Below are positions 1 to 8,259 of a stretch of 44,004 nt of DNA, in pieces. This stretch comes from DATBFX01 sp036558305 (GTDB lineage: Bacteria > Chloroflexota > Chloroflexia > Thermomicrobiales > UBA6265), in assembly GCA_036558305.1 (NCBI GenBank), contig DATBFX010000446.1:1-44004 (forward strand), given 5' to 3'. Under the pieces are notes generated by a model that made no database searches, was not told the origin of the DNA, and was given only the letters and a program-made list of their open reading frames with translations. The position numbers were made by a program, and so were the translations under genes. How positions within the stretch are numbered: the first letter of the stretch is position 1; every line of letters begins with the position of its first letter.

Positions 1-1
1 G

Positions 2-2110
2 GGCGGCGACGCGCCGCTCGTCGATCGGCTCGCCCTGGTGCTCCGCGACCGGCGACTGTTGTTGCTGCTCGACAACGTCGAGCACGTCGTCACGTCGGCA
101 GCGGTCGTCACCACGCTGCTCGGCGCCTGTCCGGGACTGACCGTCCTCGCGACCAGCCGGGTGCGGCTGCGCGTGTCAGGTGAGCACGAGTACGTGGTGC
201 CACCGCTGGAGGTGGCCGCGCCGGCGCAGACGGACTCCGCCGCGGCTGTGAGCAGGTCGGAGGCCGTCCGCCTCTTCGTCGCGCGGGCGCAGGCGGTGGA
301 GACCGGTTTTGCGCTGACGGAGGCGAACGCCGGCATGGTGGCGGACATCTGCCGCCGCCTCGACGGTTTGCCGCTGGCCATCGAGTTGGCCGCCGCCCGC
401 GTCAAGGTCCTGCCACCGCCGGCCCTGCTGGCCCGGCTGGAGCGGCGCCTGCCGCTGCTGACCGGCGGGGGGCGCGACCTGCCCGCCCGGCAGCAGACGA
501 TGCGTGCCACCATCGCCTGGAGTCACGATCTGCTGACGTCCGAGGAACAGACCCTCTTCCGGCGGCTGGCCGTGTTCGTCGGCGGTTTTTCGCTGGAGGC
601 GGCCGAGGTCGTCTGTCAGGGAGCAGGGACCGGGGAACAGGGAATGGGAGAGGCATCCGGTCCTGTTGCGTCCGTCCTCGACGGTGTCGCCTCGCTGGTC
701 GACCAGAGTCTCGTGCAGAAGACGGAGCAGCCCGACGGCGCGCCGCGCTTCACGATGCTGGAGACGGTGCGGGAGTTCGGACTCGAACGCCTGGCGGACA
801 GCGGCGAGACGGCGGCGGCGAACCGGCGGCTGGCGGCGTGGGCGGTGGCGCTCGCGCACGAGTCGGTGCCGGGGCTACGGGGACCGGAGCAGCGCCGCTG
901 GCTGGACCGGCTCGCGGGGGAGCTCCCCAACCTGCGGGCTGCGCTCGGTTGGCTGGCCGAATCCGGCGAGGCAGAGGGTGGCGCCGAGCTCGCGGCTACG
1001 CTGTTCGACTTCTGGCTGGCTGGTGGTCATCCGGACGAGGGCCGGGGCTGGCTGGACCGATTCCTGGAGGGTGGCGCTCAGCTCGCACCCGCTACCCGGG
1101 CGTCCGCGCTTTGGGCGACCGGGATGCTGGCGTCGATCCAGGGCGCCTTCCCGCGCGCCATGGATGCGGCTGAGGAGAGCCTCGCGCTGGCGCGCCGGAT
1201 CGAGCGCCCCCTGGCCGTGGCCGACGCGCTCAACCTGCTCGGGCTGGCCCTCGGCACGGCCCACGAGGCGACCCATCCGGGCGACACCGCAGGGGTGCGG
1301 GCACTGGTCGCGCCCCTCTACGCCGAGGCACTTGAACTGTACCGGGCGCACGGGGACCGATACTGGACCGCCTGGGTCCTGGCCAACGAGGCCTCTTTCG
1401 AGGAGGACCCGGATCGGCAGGCGGCACGCTGGGAGGAGTCGCTGGCGCTGTTCCGCGCGACCGGCGATGCGACGGGAGTGGCCGTGGTGCTGAGCAACCT
1501 GGGCGAGCAAGCCGGGAGGCGGGGCGCGTGGTCGGTGGCGGCGCCCTCATTCGCCGAGGCGTTGACCCTCAGTTGGCGAGACGGCGATCGGTGGACGTTG
1601 CCGTCTTGCCTGGAGTCCCTGGGCCGGGTGGCCCTTCTCGGCATCGGCCAGGCGGAGCGGGCGGTCCGGCTGTTCGCGGCGGCGTCAGCCGTTCGCGCGT
1701 CGACCGGCTTCCCGCCGCAGACCCAGGAAGCAGCAGATCTCTCACGCGACCTCGCGGCGGCCCGGGCCCGGCTGGGCGACGATGCCTTTGATGCCGCCTG
1801 GGAGGCGGGTCGGGTCCTGCCGGTGGAGCAGGCTGTGGCCGCGGCACTCGGCCTAGCGGAGGCGGTCCCGAGTCCGTCCGTCTCGGCGCCTCACGGCCTG
1901 ACCCGGCGCGAATCGGAGGTGTTGCAGTTGCTGGCCGAGGGGCGCTCCGACCGCGAGATCGCCGAGGCGTTGTTCATCAGTCCGCGGACCGTCGGCGTCC
2001 ACCTGGCGAACGTCCTGGGTAAGCTCGGCCTGGCCTCGCGTGCCGCCGCCGTCGCCTTCGTCCATCGGCACGGGCTGGCGGAGGGCGCGGACGGGATGCA
2101 TGCTCCCTAA
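2..2110 (+). CDS. LuxR-family STAND ATPase transcriptional regulator, 5' end outside window
   Basis: This is probably a one-component cytoplasmic regulator in which an ATPase module controls a C-terminal DNA-binding domain. The reading frame is open from base 2, so Walker A and the true start lie to the left. Visible are Walker B (LLLLLDNVEHV), the GLPLAIELAAARV motif of NB-ARC/STAND ATPases, a winged-helix segment (LFRRLAVFVGGF), a TPR-like alpha-helical middle, and a LuxR HTH encoded by about 1898-2090 (LTRRESEVLQLL, then ALFISPRTVGVHL). Two paralogues lie at 5500 and 10108. A degenerate 7-nt repeat is embedded at 619-646. A secreted SnoaL-cupin gene follows on the same strand. The family call is firm; the target genes are unknown. 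Confidence 0.9.
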   Translation, partial: GGDAPLVDRLALVLRDRRLLLLLDNVEHVVTSAAVVTTLLGACPGLTVLATSRVRLRVSGEHEYVVPPLEVAAPAQTDSAAAVSRSEAVRLFVARAQAVETGFALTEANAGMVADICRRLDGLPLAIELAAARVKVLPPPALLARLERRLPLLTGGGRDLPARQQTMRATIAWSHDLLTSEEQTLFRRLAVFVGGFSLEAAEVVCQGAGTGEQGMGEASGPVASVLDGVASLVDQSLVQKTEQPDGAPRFTMLETVREFGLERLADSGETAAANRRLAAWAVALAHESVPGLRGPEQRRWLDRLAGELPNLRAALGWLAESGEAEGGAELAATLFDFWLAGGHPDEGRGWLDRFLEGGAQLAPATRASALWATGMLASIQGAFPRAMDAAEESLALARRIERPLAVADALNLLGLALGTAHEATHPGDTAGVRALVAPLYAEALELYRAHGDRYWTAWVLANEASFEEDPDRQAARWEESLALFRATGDATGVAVVLSNLGEQAGRRGAWSVAAPSFAEALTLSWRDGDRWTLPSCLESLGRVALLGIGQAERAVRLFAAASAVRASTGFPPQTQEAADLSRDLAAARARLGDDAFDAAWEAGRVLPVEQAVAAALGLAEAVPSPSVSAPHGLTRRESEVLQLLAEGRSDREIAEALFISPRTVGVHLANVLGKLGLASRAAAVAFVHRHGLAEGADGMHAP
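619..646 (+). repeat. Degenerate heptamer array inside regulator gene
   Basis: Four consecutive 7-nt units fit GGGANNN: GGGAGCA, GGGACCG, GGGAACA, GGGAATG. They encode part of the linker between the winged-helix segment and the DxSLVQ segment of the regulator. The other two regulators of the window carry different repeats at the equivalent linker. No inverted partner arm is visible here. Confidence 0.6.
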
Positions 2111-2360
2111 AGCTCTCCTTTAATCGTCCATCTCCCACCATCGAGGCGAATTAAAGATTTCACCCAATGCGCAATGGGATACCGCGCCGCATGCTGGGAT
2201 GACCGCGCGATCGTCGCACGGATGGGGACACCGGCCTTCAAGCGTGCGGACCGGGCAGATCATGCCGCGATCGACGCCGATTCGCTCGGTCGCCCTGTTC
2301 GCCGTCGTCGCCGGTACCGGTCGCCTGGTTTCTTTCCGTGCCGCACCGCGGAGGTCGTCC

Positions 2361-3632
2361 GTGCCTCGCCCCGTCCTGCTCCTGACGTGCGTCCTCTTGC
2401 TGGTCACCGGGCTGGCCCTCATCGGGATGGGCACGTCAATCCGTGACCTCGACATCGCCGAACCGGCCATGGGCAGCGGGTCTCGGGCCGCGCTCGTCCG
2501 TGATTTCTACGACGCGGCCAACGAGGTCCTCGCCACCGGCGATCGTGCGCCGCTCGAAGCGGTCGTCGCCCCCAATTTGGTTGAACACCAGGCCCGTTTC
2601 GGTAGCGTGCAGGGACGGGCCGACCTGATCCGGGTGTTGCTGTCGTGGCGCATGACGTTCCCCTCTCTTCGCCTCGTCGTCGAGGATCTGAGGCCGAGCG
2701 AACCCGGTCTGGTGACCGCGCGGGTGCGGGTGGAGGGCGCGACGGCGGGCTCCTTCCTTGGTCTCCCGATCCCCGCCGCGTTTGCCGACTGGGGGCCGCT
2801 CGACCTGTTCCGAATCGCGGACGGGCAGGTCGTGGAGCATTGGGGGAGCCGGTCCGATTCGCTGCTGGCCCTGCCGGTGGAGCAGCTTTCGCCCGCCGTC
2901 GCGCCCCATGCCCCGGCGCGCACCCTGGTCGTTTCCCGGAGCCGCCTCGCTCCCGGCGCCGAGGTGAGCATCGGCTGGATCGAGACCACCGAACTGCTCG
3001 TCCTCGCATCGGGAACGGCGGATGTGATCGCCGGTGTCGCCTCGCCTCGCTCCCTCTCGCCGGGCGAGGTGGTGGTCCTACCGCCGAGCGCGCGCCTCAC
3101 CCTCCGAGGTGGAGGCACGACGGCGGCGGTCGTCCTGACCGTCGCATTCTGGCCGCTCGACCCTTCACGGCCCTCGGTTGGCGTGAACGGTGTCGGTGGA
3201 GGCCCAGGACAACGGCCCGGGCCCGCGGGGACGCCGACTGATGAGCGGCCAGAGCGCCGGGCTGCTCTCCAGCGGCCCGCGTCGGCGACGCCGGCATCAA
3301 GTGTCCAAGTGAACCTCGCGACGTCCGTCGACGTCGTCGCGTTCGCCGATGCGGCGCGAGTGGCGAGTGGTCGGGCGGTGCTCGCAGCCAATACGGTTTT
3401 GTCGATTCCGGCCGGCGAGCGGCTCCTCCTGGTCGCCGTCGAGGAGGGGCGATTGGAGATCGTCACGAGTTCGACCGGAACGGCCACGCAGACGACCCTG
3501 GCGGGAGGCGGAGCGACGATCCTGAAGATGGGGGCCAGCAGCACGTTGCGGTCGGGGGAGGACGGCCCGACGATGCTGGTCCTGTTCGCGATCTCGCCGC
3601 TCGCCGAGGGCAGTCCCGAATCTCGGGCTTGA
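2361..3632 (+). CDS. Exported SnoaL-like / cupin-like protein
   Basis: The 423-residue protein begins with a hydrophobic signal or anchor (PRPVLLLTCVLLLVTGLALI). A SnoaL-like fold follows (about 2480-2860: ALVRDFYDAANEVLATGD, then FADWGPLDLFRIADGQVVEH), then two beta-rich cupin-like segments separated by a Pro/Gly/Arg-rich linker. The start is the GTG at 2361 because GGAGG sits at 2350-2354, 6 nt upstream; this also places the hydrophobic stretch at the N-terminus. SnoaL folds act as small-molecule cyclases or hydrolases or as ligand binders; the catalytic role here is unknown. It lies downstream of a LuxR regulator. Decayed relatives are at 13005 and 14832. Confidence 0.75.
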   Translation: MPRPVLLLTCVLLLVTGLALIGMGTSIRDLDIAEPAMGSGSRAALVRDFYDAANEVLATGDRAPLEAVVAPNLVEHQARFGSVQGRADLIRVLLSWRMTFPSLRLVVEDLRPSEPGLVTARVRVEGATAGSFLGLPIPAAFADWGPLDLFRIADGQVVEHWGSRSDSLLALPVEQLSPAVAPHAPARTLVVSRSRLAPGAEVSIGWIETTELLVLASGTADVIAGVASPRSLSPGEVVVLPPSARLTLRGGGTTAAVVLTVAFWPLDPSRPSVGVNGVGGGPGQRPGPAGTPTDERPERRAALQRPASATPASSVQVNLATSVDVVAFADAARVASGRAVLAANTVLSIPAGERLLLVAVEEGRLEIVTSSTGTATQTTLAGGGATILKMGASSTLRSGEDGPTMLVLFAISPLAEGSPESRA

Positions 3633-3778
3633 TGTCGGCCCGGCATCGGCGGACCGCTGGAGGAATGCCCGAGCGGCGCGCGAGCGAATCCCTCGCCGGG
3701 GGGACTCGAAGGAGGAATGGCCTGACAGATTGCCGCCAAACGAGCTTGCCAGGCGTATGCACACACGGAGGAACGACC

Positions 3779-5278
3779 ATGAAGGAGATTGGACCGTTCG
3801 CCATGAACCGATTGAACGCTCGTTCTCCCCGCTTCTCGCGGCGCACGCTCATGGGCGCCGGGTTGACCGGTGCGGCGCTGGTACCGCTCGGTCCCGTCGG
3901 TCGGGCGTCCGCCACTCCCGGCCGGGCGACCGGCGAGCCGGTCGCCCGGATGCAGGAGACGACGACCTCGCCGGCCAGTTGGTGGACCTGGCTGCTGACC
4001 TCCGCCGACGAACTCCGCCCCGCCGCGCCCGGCGCCCCGGCGCAACAGGACATCGAGGAGGTCGTCGGCCTCCAGGCCGCGCCGACCGACGCCGCGACGG
4101 CGGCCGTGGCCCGCTGGGGTGGGCGGCCGGCCGTTCTGGTCTGGACGGAACTGGCCAACGCCGCCTACGAGGAACTCGGGCTCTCCCCGATCCGCGAGTA
4201 CCGGGCCAACGCGCTGCTGCAGACGGCGATGTACGACGCGGTGGTCGCCGCCTACGACGCCCAGGATGCCTACGACAGTCCCGCCCCGGCGACGGTCGAT
4301 GCCCGGATCAAACCGATCGACGGCATCGCCGCGGGCCGGCCGTCGTTCCCGTCGGAGCACGCCGCCGTTGCCGGTGCGGCCGCCGCGTTCCTGACCGCCC
4401 TCCTCCCCGACGCGAAAGCCGGGCGGTTCGACGACCTCGCGGACGAGGCGGCGACCTCCCGCCTCCAGGCCGGTCTCAACTTTCGCCGCGACACCGACGC
4501 CGGTCTGGCGCTCGGCCGGGCGATCGGGGCGCGCGCCATCGCGATCGCCGAGGACGACGCTCCCGCCTCCGCCTGGGACGGCAGCGGGCGACCCACCGGC
4601 GACGGGTACTGGGAACCGACCCCGCCCGCCTTCGTCGAGCAGCCGCAGGAGCCGCTCGCGCCCACCTGGCACCGCTGGGTCCTGACCAGCGCCGACCAAT
4701 ACCGCCCCGCGCCGCCGCCCGCCTTCGCCTCGCAGGGCTGGAACAGCCAGCTCGCGGCCGTGCGGGAAGCGGTGGCGCGGCGCACCTTTGCCCAGGCGCG
4801 GGCAGCCAACTTCTGGCAGAACAGCCCTGCCACCATGACCTGGGACGGGTTCGCCGCCGACCTCATCGTCCGCTGGGGGCTCGACCTGCCGCGGGCGGCG
4901 CGGGTGCTGGCGTTGACGGGCGTCGCCATCGCCGACGCCGAGATCGCGGCCTGGGATGCCAAGTACGCCTATTGGACGGCCCGGCCGATCACGGCCGACC
5001 CGGACCTGGACGTGCTCTTCCCGACCCCGCCATTCCCGTCGTTCCCATCGGCGCACTCCACCGTCTCCAACGCCGCGGCGGTGGTGCTGGCGCACCTCTT
5101 CCCCCAGGACGCGGACGACCTGTTCGCCCTGGCGGCGGAGGCGGCCGCCTCGCGGGCCTGGGCCGGCATCCACTTCCCGATCGACAACGACGCGGGTCAG
5201 GCGCTGGGTCGCAACGTCGGTTATCTGGTGACCGCGCTCGCCCGCATCGATGGCGCCGAGGACGCGGGTGCCGCGTAG
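3779..5278 (+). CDS. Tat-exported vanadium-dependent haloperoxidase / PAP2-related protein
   Basis: The 499-residue protein starts at ATG 3779, with GGAGGA just upstream. A twin-arginine signal (FSRRTLMGAG) indicates Tat export. The C-terminal half carries the whole vanadate/phosphate-binding signature: K395-x6-RP (KYAYWTARP), PSAH with His426, and SR-x5-H-x3-D (SRAWAGIHFPID, with Arg459, His465 and Asp469). The N-terminal half has a similar but degenerate bundle: PSEH around residue 194, and SRLQAGLNFRRD with Asn234 where the second half has His. Two helical bundles with one active site are typical of the family. Halogenation or phosphatase activity cannot be told apart from sequence. Two strong hairpins follow the stop. 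Confidence 0.85.
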   Translation: MKEIGPFAMNRLNARSPRFSRRTLMGAGLTGAALVPLGPVGRASATPGRATGEPVARMQETTTSPASWWTWLLTSADELRPAAPGAPAQQDIEEVVGLQAAPTDAATAAVARWGGRPAVLVWTELANAAYEELGLSPIREYRANALLQTAMYDAVVAAYDAQDAYDSPAPATVDARIKPIDGIAAGRPSFPSEHAAVAGAAAAFLTALLPDAKAGRFDDLADEAATSRLQAGLNFRRDTDAGLALGRAIGARAIAIAEDDAPASAWDGSGRPTGDGYWEPTPPAFVEQPQEPLAPTWHRWVLTSADQYRPAPPPAFASQGWNSQLAAVREAVARRTFAQARAANFWQNSPATMTWDGFAADLIVRWGLDLPRAARVLALTGVAIADAEIAAWDAKYAYWTARPITADPDLDVLFPTPPFPSFPSAHSTVSNAAAVVLAHLFPQDADDLFALAAEAAASRAWAGIHFPIDNDAGQALGRNVGYLVTALARIDGAEDAGAA

Positions 5279-5287
5279 CTCCCCGTC

Positions 5288-5317
5288 CGGGCGGCGCCGC
5301 TTCATCGGCGCCGCCCG
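5288..5317 (+). terminator. Hairpin after haloperoxidase gene
   Basis: CGGGCGGCGCCG at 5288-5299 pairs perfectly with CGGCGCCGCCCG at 5306-5317 around the loop CTTCAT, giving a 12-bp stem 9 nt after the stop codon. No T-tract follows, so rho-independent termination is plausible but not certain. Confidence 0.5.
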
Positions 5318-5341
5318 ACGGGCGACATTCTCCCGTGTTCG

Positions 5342-5379
5342 GCGAAGTCCCCCGGCGGTGATCCGCCGGGGGACTTCGC
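5342..5379. terminator. 17-bp perfect hairpin, second in tandem
   Basis: GCGAAGTCCCCCGGCGG at 5342-5358 pairs perfectly with its complement at 5363-5379 around a TGAT loop. It lies 24 nt after the first hairpin and upstream of the next regulator. There is no T-tract. It may be a terminator, an mRNA-stabilising structure or a dispersed palindrome. Confidence 0.5.
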
Positions 5380-5499
5380 GCATAGCCGAGGCGATTCCGG
5401 GCGGGACGGTGCTCGAGACGGCGTCGACGGGGTGTTGACGGACGGGGATGCGATCAGCATCATGCACGCACACGCACCGTCGCCGTCGCAGGACCCGTC

Positions 5500-8040
5500 A
5501 TGGCCGACCCGACGCCCGCCGACCGCGGCCGCATCCACCCGGTTGAGCCGGTGCCGTTCCCAGAGCGGGAACAGCGCCAGGCACGGCTGCCGGTGCCGCT
5601 CACGAGTTTCGTGGGGCGGGACCGGGAGGTCGCGGCTGGCGTCGACCTGCTGCGCCGGCCCGAGGTGCGGCTGGTGACGCTGACGGGTCCCGGCGGCGTG
5701 GGCAAGACCCGACTCGCGTTGCGGGTGGCCGAGGAGGTGGGAGGCGACCCTTCGACAAGCTCAGAGCTTGCCCCTTCGACGGGCTCAGGGCAGGCTCTGA
5801 GCAACGCGAAGGGGCAGGCTTTCGCCGATGGGGTCGTCTTCGTGCCGCTCGGCGCGGTCGCCGATGCCGCCCTCGTGGTGCCGGCGATCGCCCACGCCTT
5901 GGGGATTCGGGAAACGGGCGAGCGGCCGCTCGTCGATCGGCTGACCGACGCGCTTCGGGATCGGCATCTGCTCGTCGTCCTCGACAACGTCGAGCACGTC
6001 GCCGACGCTGCTCCGCACGTCGTCGCCCTGCTCACCGGATGTCCAAAGCTCAAGGTGCTCGCGACGGGACGGGCGCCGCTTCGCCGCTCCGGCGAGCACG
6101 TGATGGCGATCCCTCCCCTGGCGTTGCCGCGCGCCGGCGATCCTGCCTCGGTCACGGACGTCGGCGCGGTGGAGTCCGTCAGGTTGTTTGTCGCGCGGGC
6201 TAGGGCGGCAAGGCACGATTTTGTCCTGACCGACGGGAACGCCGCCGACGTCGCCGCGTTGGTGGAACGGCTCGACGGGTTGCCCCTTGCCATCGAGTTG
6301 GCCGCCGCACGGATCGCCCACTTGACTCCGGCGGCCCTGGTCGCGCGCTTAGAGCGATGTCTCCCGCTGCTGACCGGTGGTGCGCCGGACCTGCCCGAGC
6401 GCCAGCGGACCATGGCGGCGACGATCGCCTGGAGTCACGACCTGCTCACGACCGACGAACAGGTCCTCTTTCGCCGGCTGGCGGTCTTCGTCGGCGGGTT
6501 CACGCTGGAGGCGGCGGAGGCCGTCTGCGGAAGCTCCGAGCTTCGAGCTTCGAGCTTCGAGTTAGAGCCGTCCGTGGCTGGCGGAGTAGCCGACACCGTC
6601 CGATCCAAGCTCCAAGCTCGAAGCTCGAAGCTCGATGCGCTCGACGGCATCGCCTCGCTGGTCGACAAGAGCCTGGTGCAATCGGCCGAGGGGACGGATG
6701 GCTTGCCGCGGTACGCGATGCTCGAGACGGTCCGAGAGTTTGGGCTGGATCGGCTGGCGGCGAGTGGCGAGGAACAGGACGTCCGGCGGGGCCACGCGGC
6801 CTGGTGCGTGGCGCTGGCCGAGCGGGCCGATCCTGGGATCTGGGGTGGGCCGGACCACCGGCGGTGGCTGGACTTGCTGCAGGTCGACCTCGCCAACTTC
6901 CGGGCGGCTCTCGCCTGGTTGGCGGAGACGGGCGACGGCACGGGACTCCTGCGGTTGGCCGCGGCGCTCGGCGGGTTGTGGGTTTACCGCAGCTACCGCG
7001 CCGAGGGCCGTGCCTGGCTAACTCGCGCGCTGGCAGCCGGCGGCGACGCCCCGTTGGCCCGGGCGACCGCGCTCATCAAGCTCGTCGCGCTCGATCCCTC
7101 AATTGAAAGGACGCGTGCGGTCGAACTGAGGGCGGAAGCCGTGGTCCTGCGGCGAGAACACGGCGACCGGTTCGGCCTCGGCCGTGCTCTGAATGGGCTC
7201 GGTGCCCTGCTCAGGGATGGTGCGGAAGATGGCCAGTGGATGACGTTGCTGGAGGAGGCAGCCGGGCTGATGGGGTCAGTCGGCGACTTCACCGGGCTCG
7301 CGTTTGGCTGTCAGATTCGCGCGGCGGCCGCACTCGAACGCGGCGACGCCGATGGAGCCCGGGCGCTGCTGGCGGAGGCGCTGACCCTCTTCGAGAGGGA
7401 CGGTTTTGAGTGCGGAATCGCGGATACGCTCCTGCAACTCGGCGGCATCGACGCCGACCGCGGCGAGGTCGCCGCGGCGGCCGGTCGCTACGCCGAGAGC
7501 CTGCGCTTGTGGCAGGCGGTCGGGAACCAGGAAGGTCTGATCGACGCGGCCGCCGCGACCGCGAGGCTGGCCGCGTCGTGGGGCCGCCCCGACGCCGCAC
7601 CGGTGCTGCTCGGGGCTGCCGCTGCGCAGGGCGAAGCGCTGGGGTACAGGGCATCCGCCTCTGAAGCGGCCCTAGACGTCCAGGCCGCGTCCACCGCCCG
7701 CGCGGCCATCGGGGGGGAGGTCTTCGCGACGTCCTGGGCGACCGGGCGCGCGCTTTCTCCGGAGGAAGTGACCGCGCACGCCTCGGCAGTGCTCGCCTCC
7801 CTGGCCGCGTCGGCTTCGCAGGGAGATGCGGAACTGGCTGCGGACGGCGTCGGGTTGACGCCCCGTGAGCGGGAGGTGCTGGTCCTCGTTGCCGAGGGGT
7901 TGTCAGACCGGGAGGTGGCGGCGGCGCTGTTCGTCGGGCCGGGGACGGTGCGCAGCCACCTGACGAGCGCCTACGGCAAGCTGGGGGTGGGGTCGCGGAC
8001 GGCGGCCGTGGCGGCGGCGCGCCGGCTGGGGATCCTCTAG
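5500..8040 (+). CDS. LuxR-family STAND ATPase transcriptional regulator (second paralogue)
   Basis: The 846-residue regulator starts at ATG 5500 (MADPTPADRG); the third paralogue begins similarly. Order of parts: TSFVGRDREV lead-in, Walker A (TGPGGVGKTRLAL, about 5685), Walker B (LLVVLDNVEHV), GLPLAIELAAARI, winged-helix segment (LFRRLAVFVGGF), TPR-like helices, and a C-terminal LuxR HTH (LTPREREVLVLV, ALFVGPGTVRSHL, about 7855-8020). Two in-frame insertions are visible: about 24 codons after Walker A (5748-5816) and an inverted heptamer pair at 6537-6634. Both are open in frame, so the gene appears functional. The next gene, 219 nt downstream, encodes an ABC solute-binding protein. The regulon is unknown. 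Confidence 0.9.
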   Translation: MADPTPADRGRIHPVEPVPFPEREQRQARLPVPLTSFVGRDREVAAGVDLLRRPEVRLVTLTGPGGVGKTRLALRVAEEVGGDPSTSSELAPSTGSGQALSNAKGQAFADGVVFVPLGAVADAALVVPAIAHALGIRETGERPLVDRLTDALRDRHLLVVLDNVEHVADAAPHVVALLTGCPKLKVLATGRAPLRRSGEHVMAIPPLALPRAGDPASVTDVGAVESVRLFVARARAARHDFVLTDGNAADVAALVERLDGLPLAIELAAARIAHLTPAALVARLERCLPLLTGGAPDLPERQRTMAATIAWSHDLLTTDEQVLFRRLAVFVGGFTLEAAEAVCGSSELRASSFELEPSVAGGVADTVRSKLQARSSKLDALDGIASLVDKSLVQSAEGTDGLPRYAMLETVREFGLDRLAASGEEQDVRRGHAAWCVALAERADPGIWGGPDHRRWLDLLQVDLANFRAALAWLAETGDGTGLLRLAAALGGLWVYRSYRAEGRAWLTRALAAGGDAPLARATALIKLVALDPSIERTRAVELRAEAVVLRREHGDRFGLGRALNGLGALLRDGAEDGQWMTLLEEAAGLMGSVGDFTGLAFGCQIRAAAALERGDADGARALLAEALTLFERDGFECGIADTLLQLGGIDADRGEVAAAAGRYAESLRLWQAVGNQEGLIDAAAATARLAASWGRPDAAPVLLGAAAAQGEALGYRASASEAALDVQAASTARAAIGGEVFATSWATGRALSPEEVTAHASAVLASLAASASQGDAELAADGVGLTPREREVLVLVAEGLSDREVAAALFVGPGTVRSHLTSAYGKLGVGSRTAAVAAARRLGIL
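5748..5816 (+). repeat. In-frame palindromic repeat insertion after Walker A
   Basis: CCCTTCGAC occurs at 5748-5756 and again at 5772-5780. TGCCCCTTCG (5769-5778) is inverted as CGAAGGGGCA (5807-5816). The segment encodes Ser/Thr/Gly-rich residues (PSTSSELAPSTGSGQALSN). The paralogue at 10108 goes directly from ALRVAADLAAEF to ADGARFVDL at this point, so this is an extra insertion. The CCCTTCGAC...GGCTCAGGGC pattern resembles dispersed repeats seen in many bacterial genomes; that is recalled, not searched. Confidence 0.75.
6537..6634 (+). repeat. Inverted pair of CGAGCTT heptamer arrays inside regulator gene
   Basis: Three CGAGCTT units at 6537-6557 are matched perfectly in inverted orientation (AAGCTCG x3) at 6614-6634, giving a 21-bp stem around 56 nt. 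Each arm is three heptamers, 21 nt, so the reading frame is kept. The encoded residues (SSELRASSFELE, then SKLQARSSKLDA) have no counterpart in the paralogues. Confidence 0.8.
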
Positions 8041-8071
8041 TCTGGACCTGGGCCTTCGGCACGGAACGGCG

Positions 8072-8100
8072 TTGACATCGCCCTATGAACATGAAATGCT
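8072..8100 (+). promoter_or_regulatory. Possible sigma-70-type promoter for the solute-binding protein gene
   Basis: A consensus TTGACA at 8072-8077 is followed after 17 nt by AATGCT (8095-8100), which keeps the key A2 and T6 of a -10 box. It lies 160 nt upstream of the solute-binding protein start. The -10 match is weak. Confidence 0.3.
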
Positions 8101-8259
8101 GGTGGGCAGCCACGGTGATTAGCGCGGATGTTGCAAGGGTAGCGGTCGTTGGAACGGCCGCGGCTCGGCAGGGTCGACCAAGGGGGAGCGGCACGGGTAG
8201 CGATCTCAGCCAGGCAGGTGACTCGGATCGCGCGATGGGGTTCACGGAGGGACGGGATC

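Noticed and set aside
2507..5473. A 988-codon minus-strand frame
   Set aside because: Antisense to the SnoaL and haloperoxidase genes, low complexity, no motif or ribosome-binding site.
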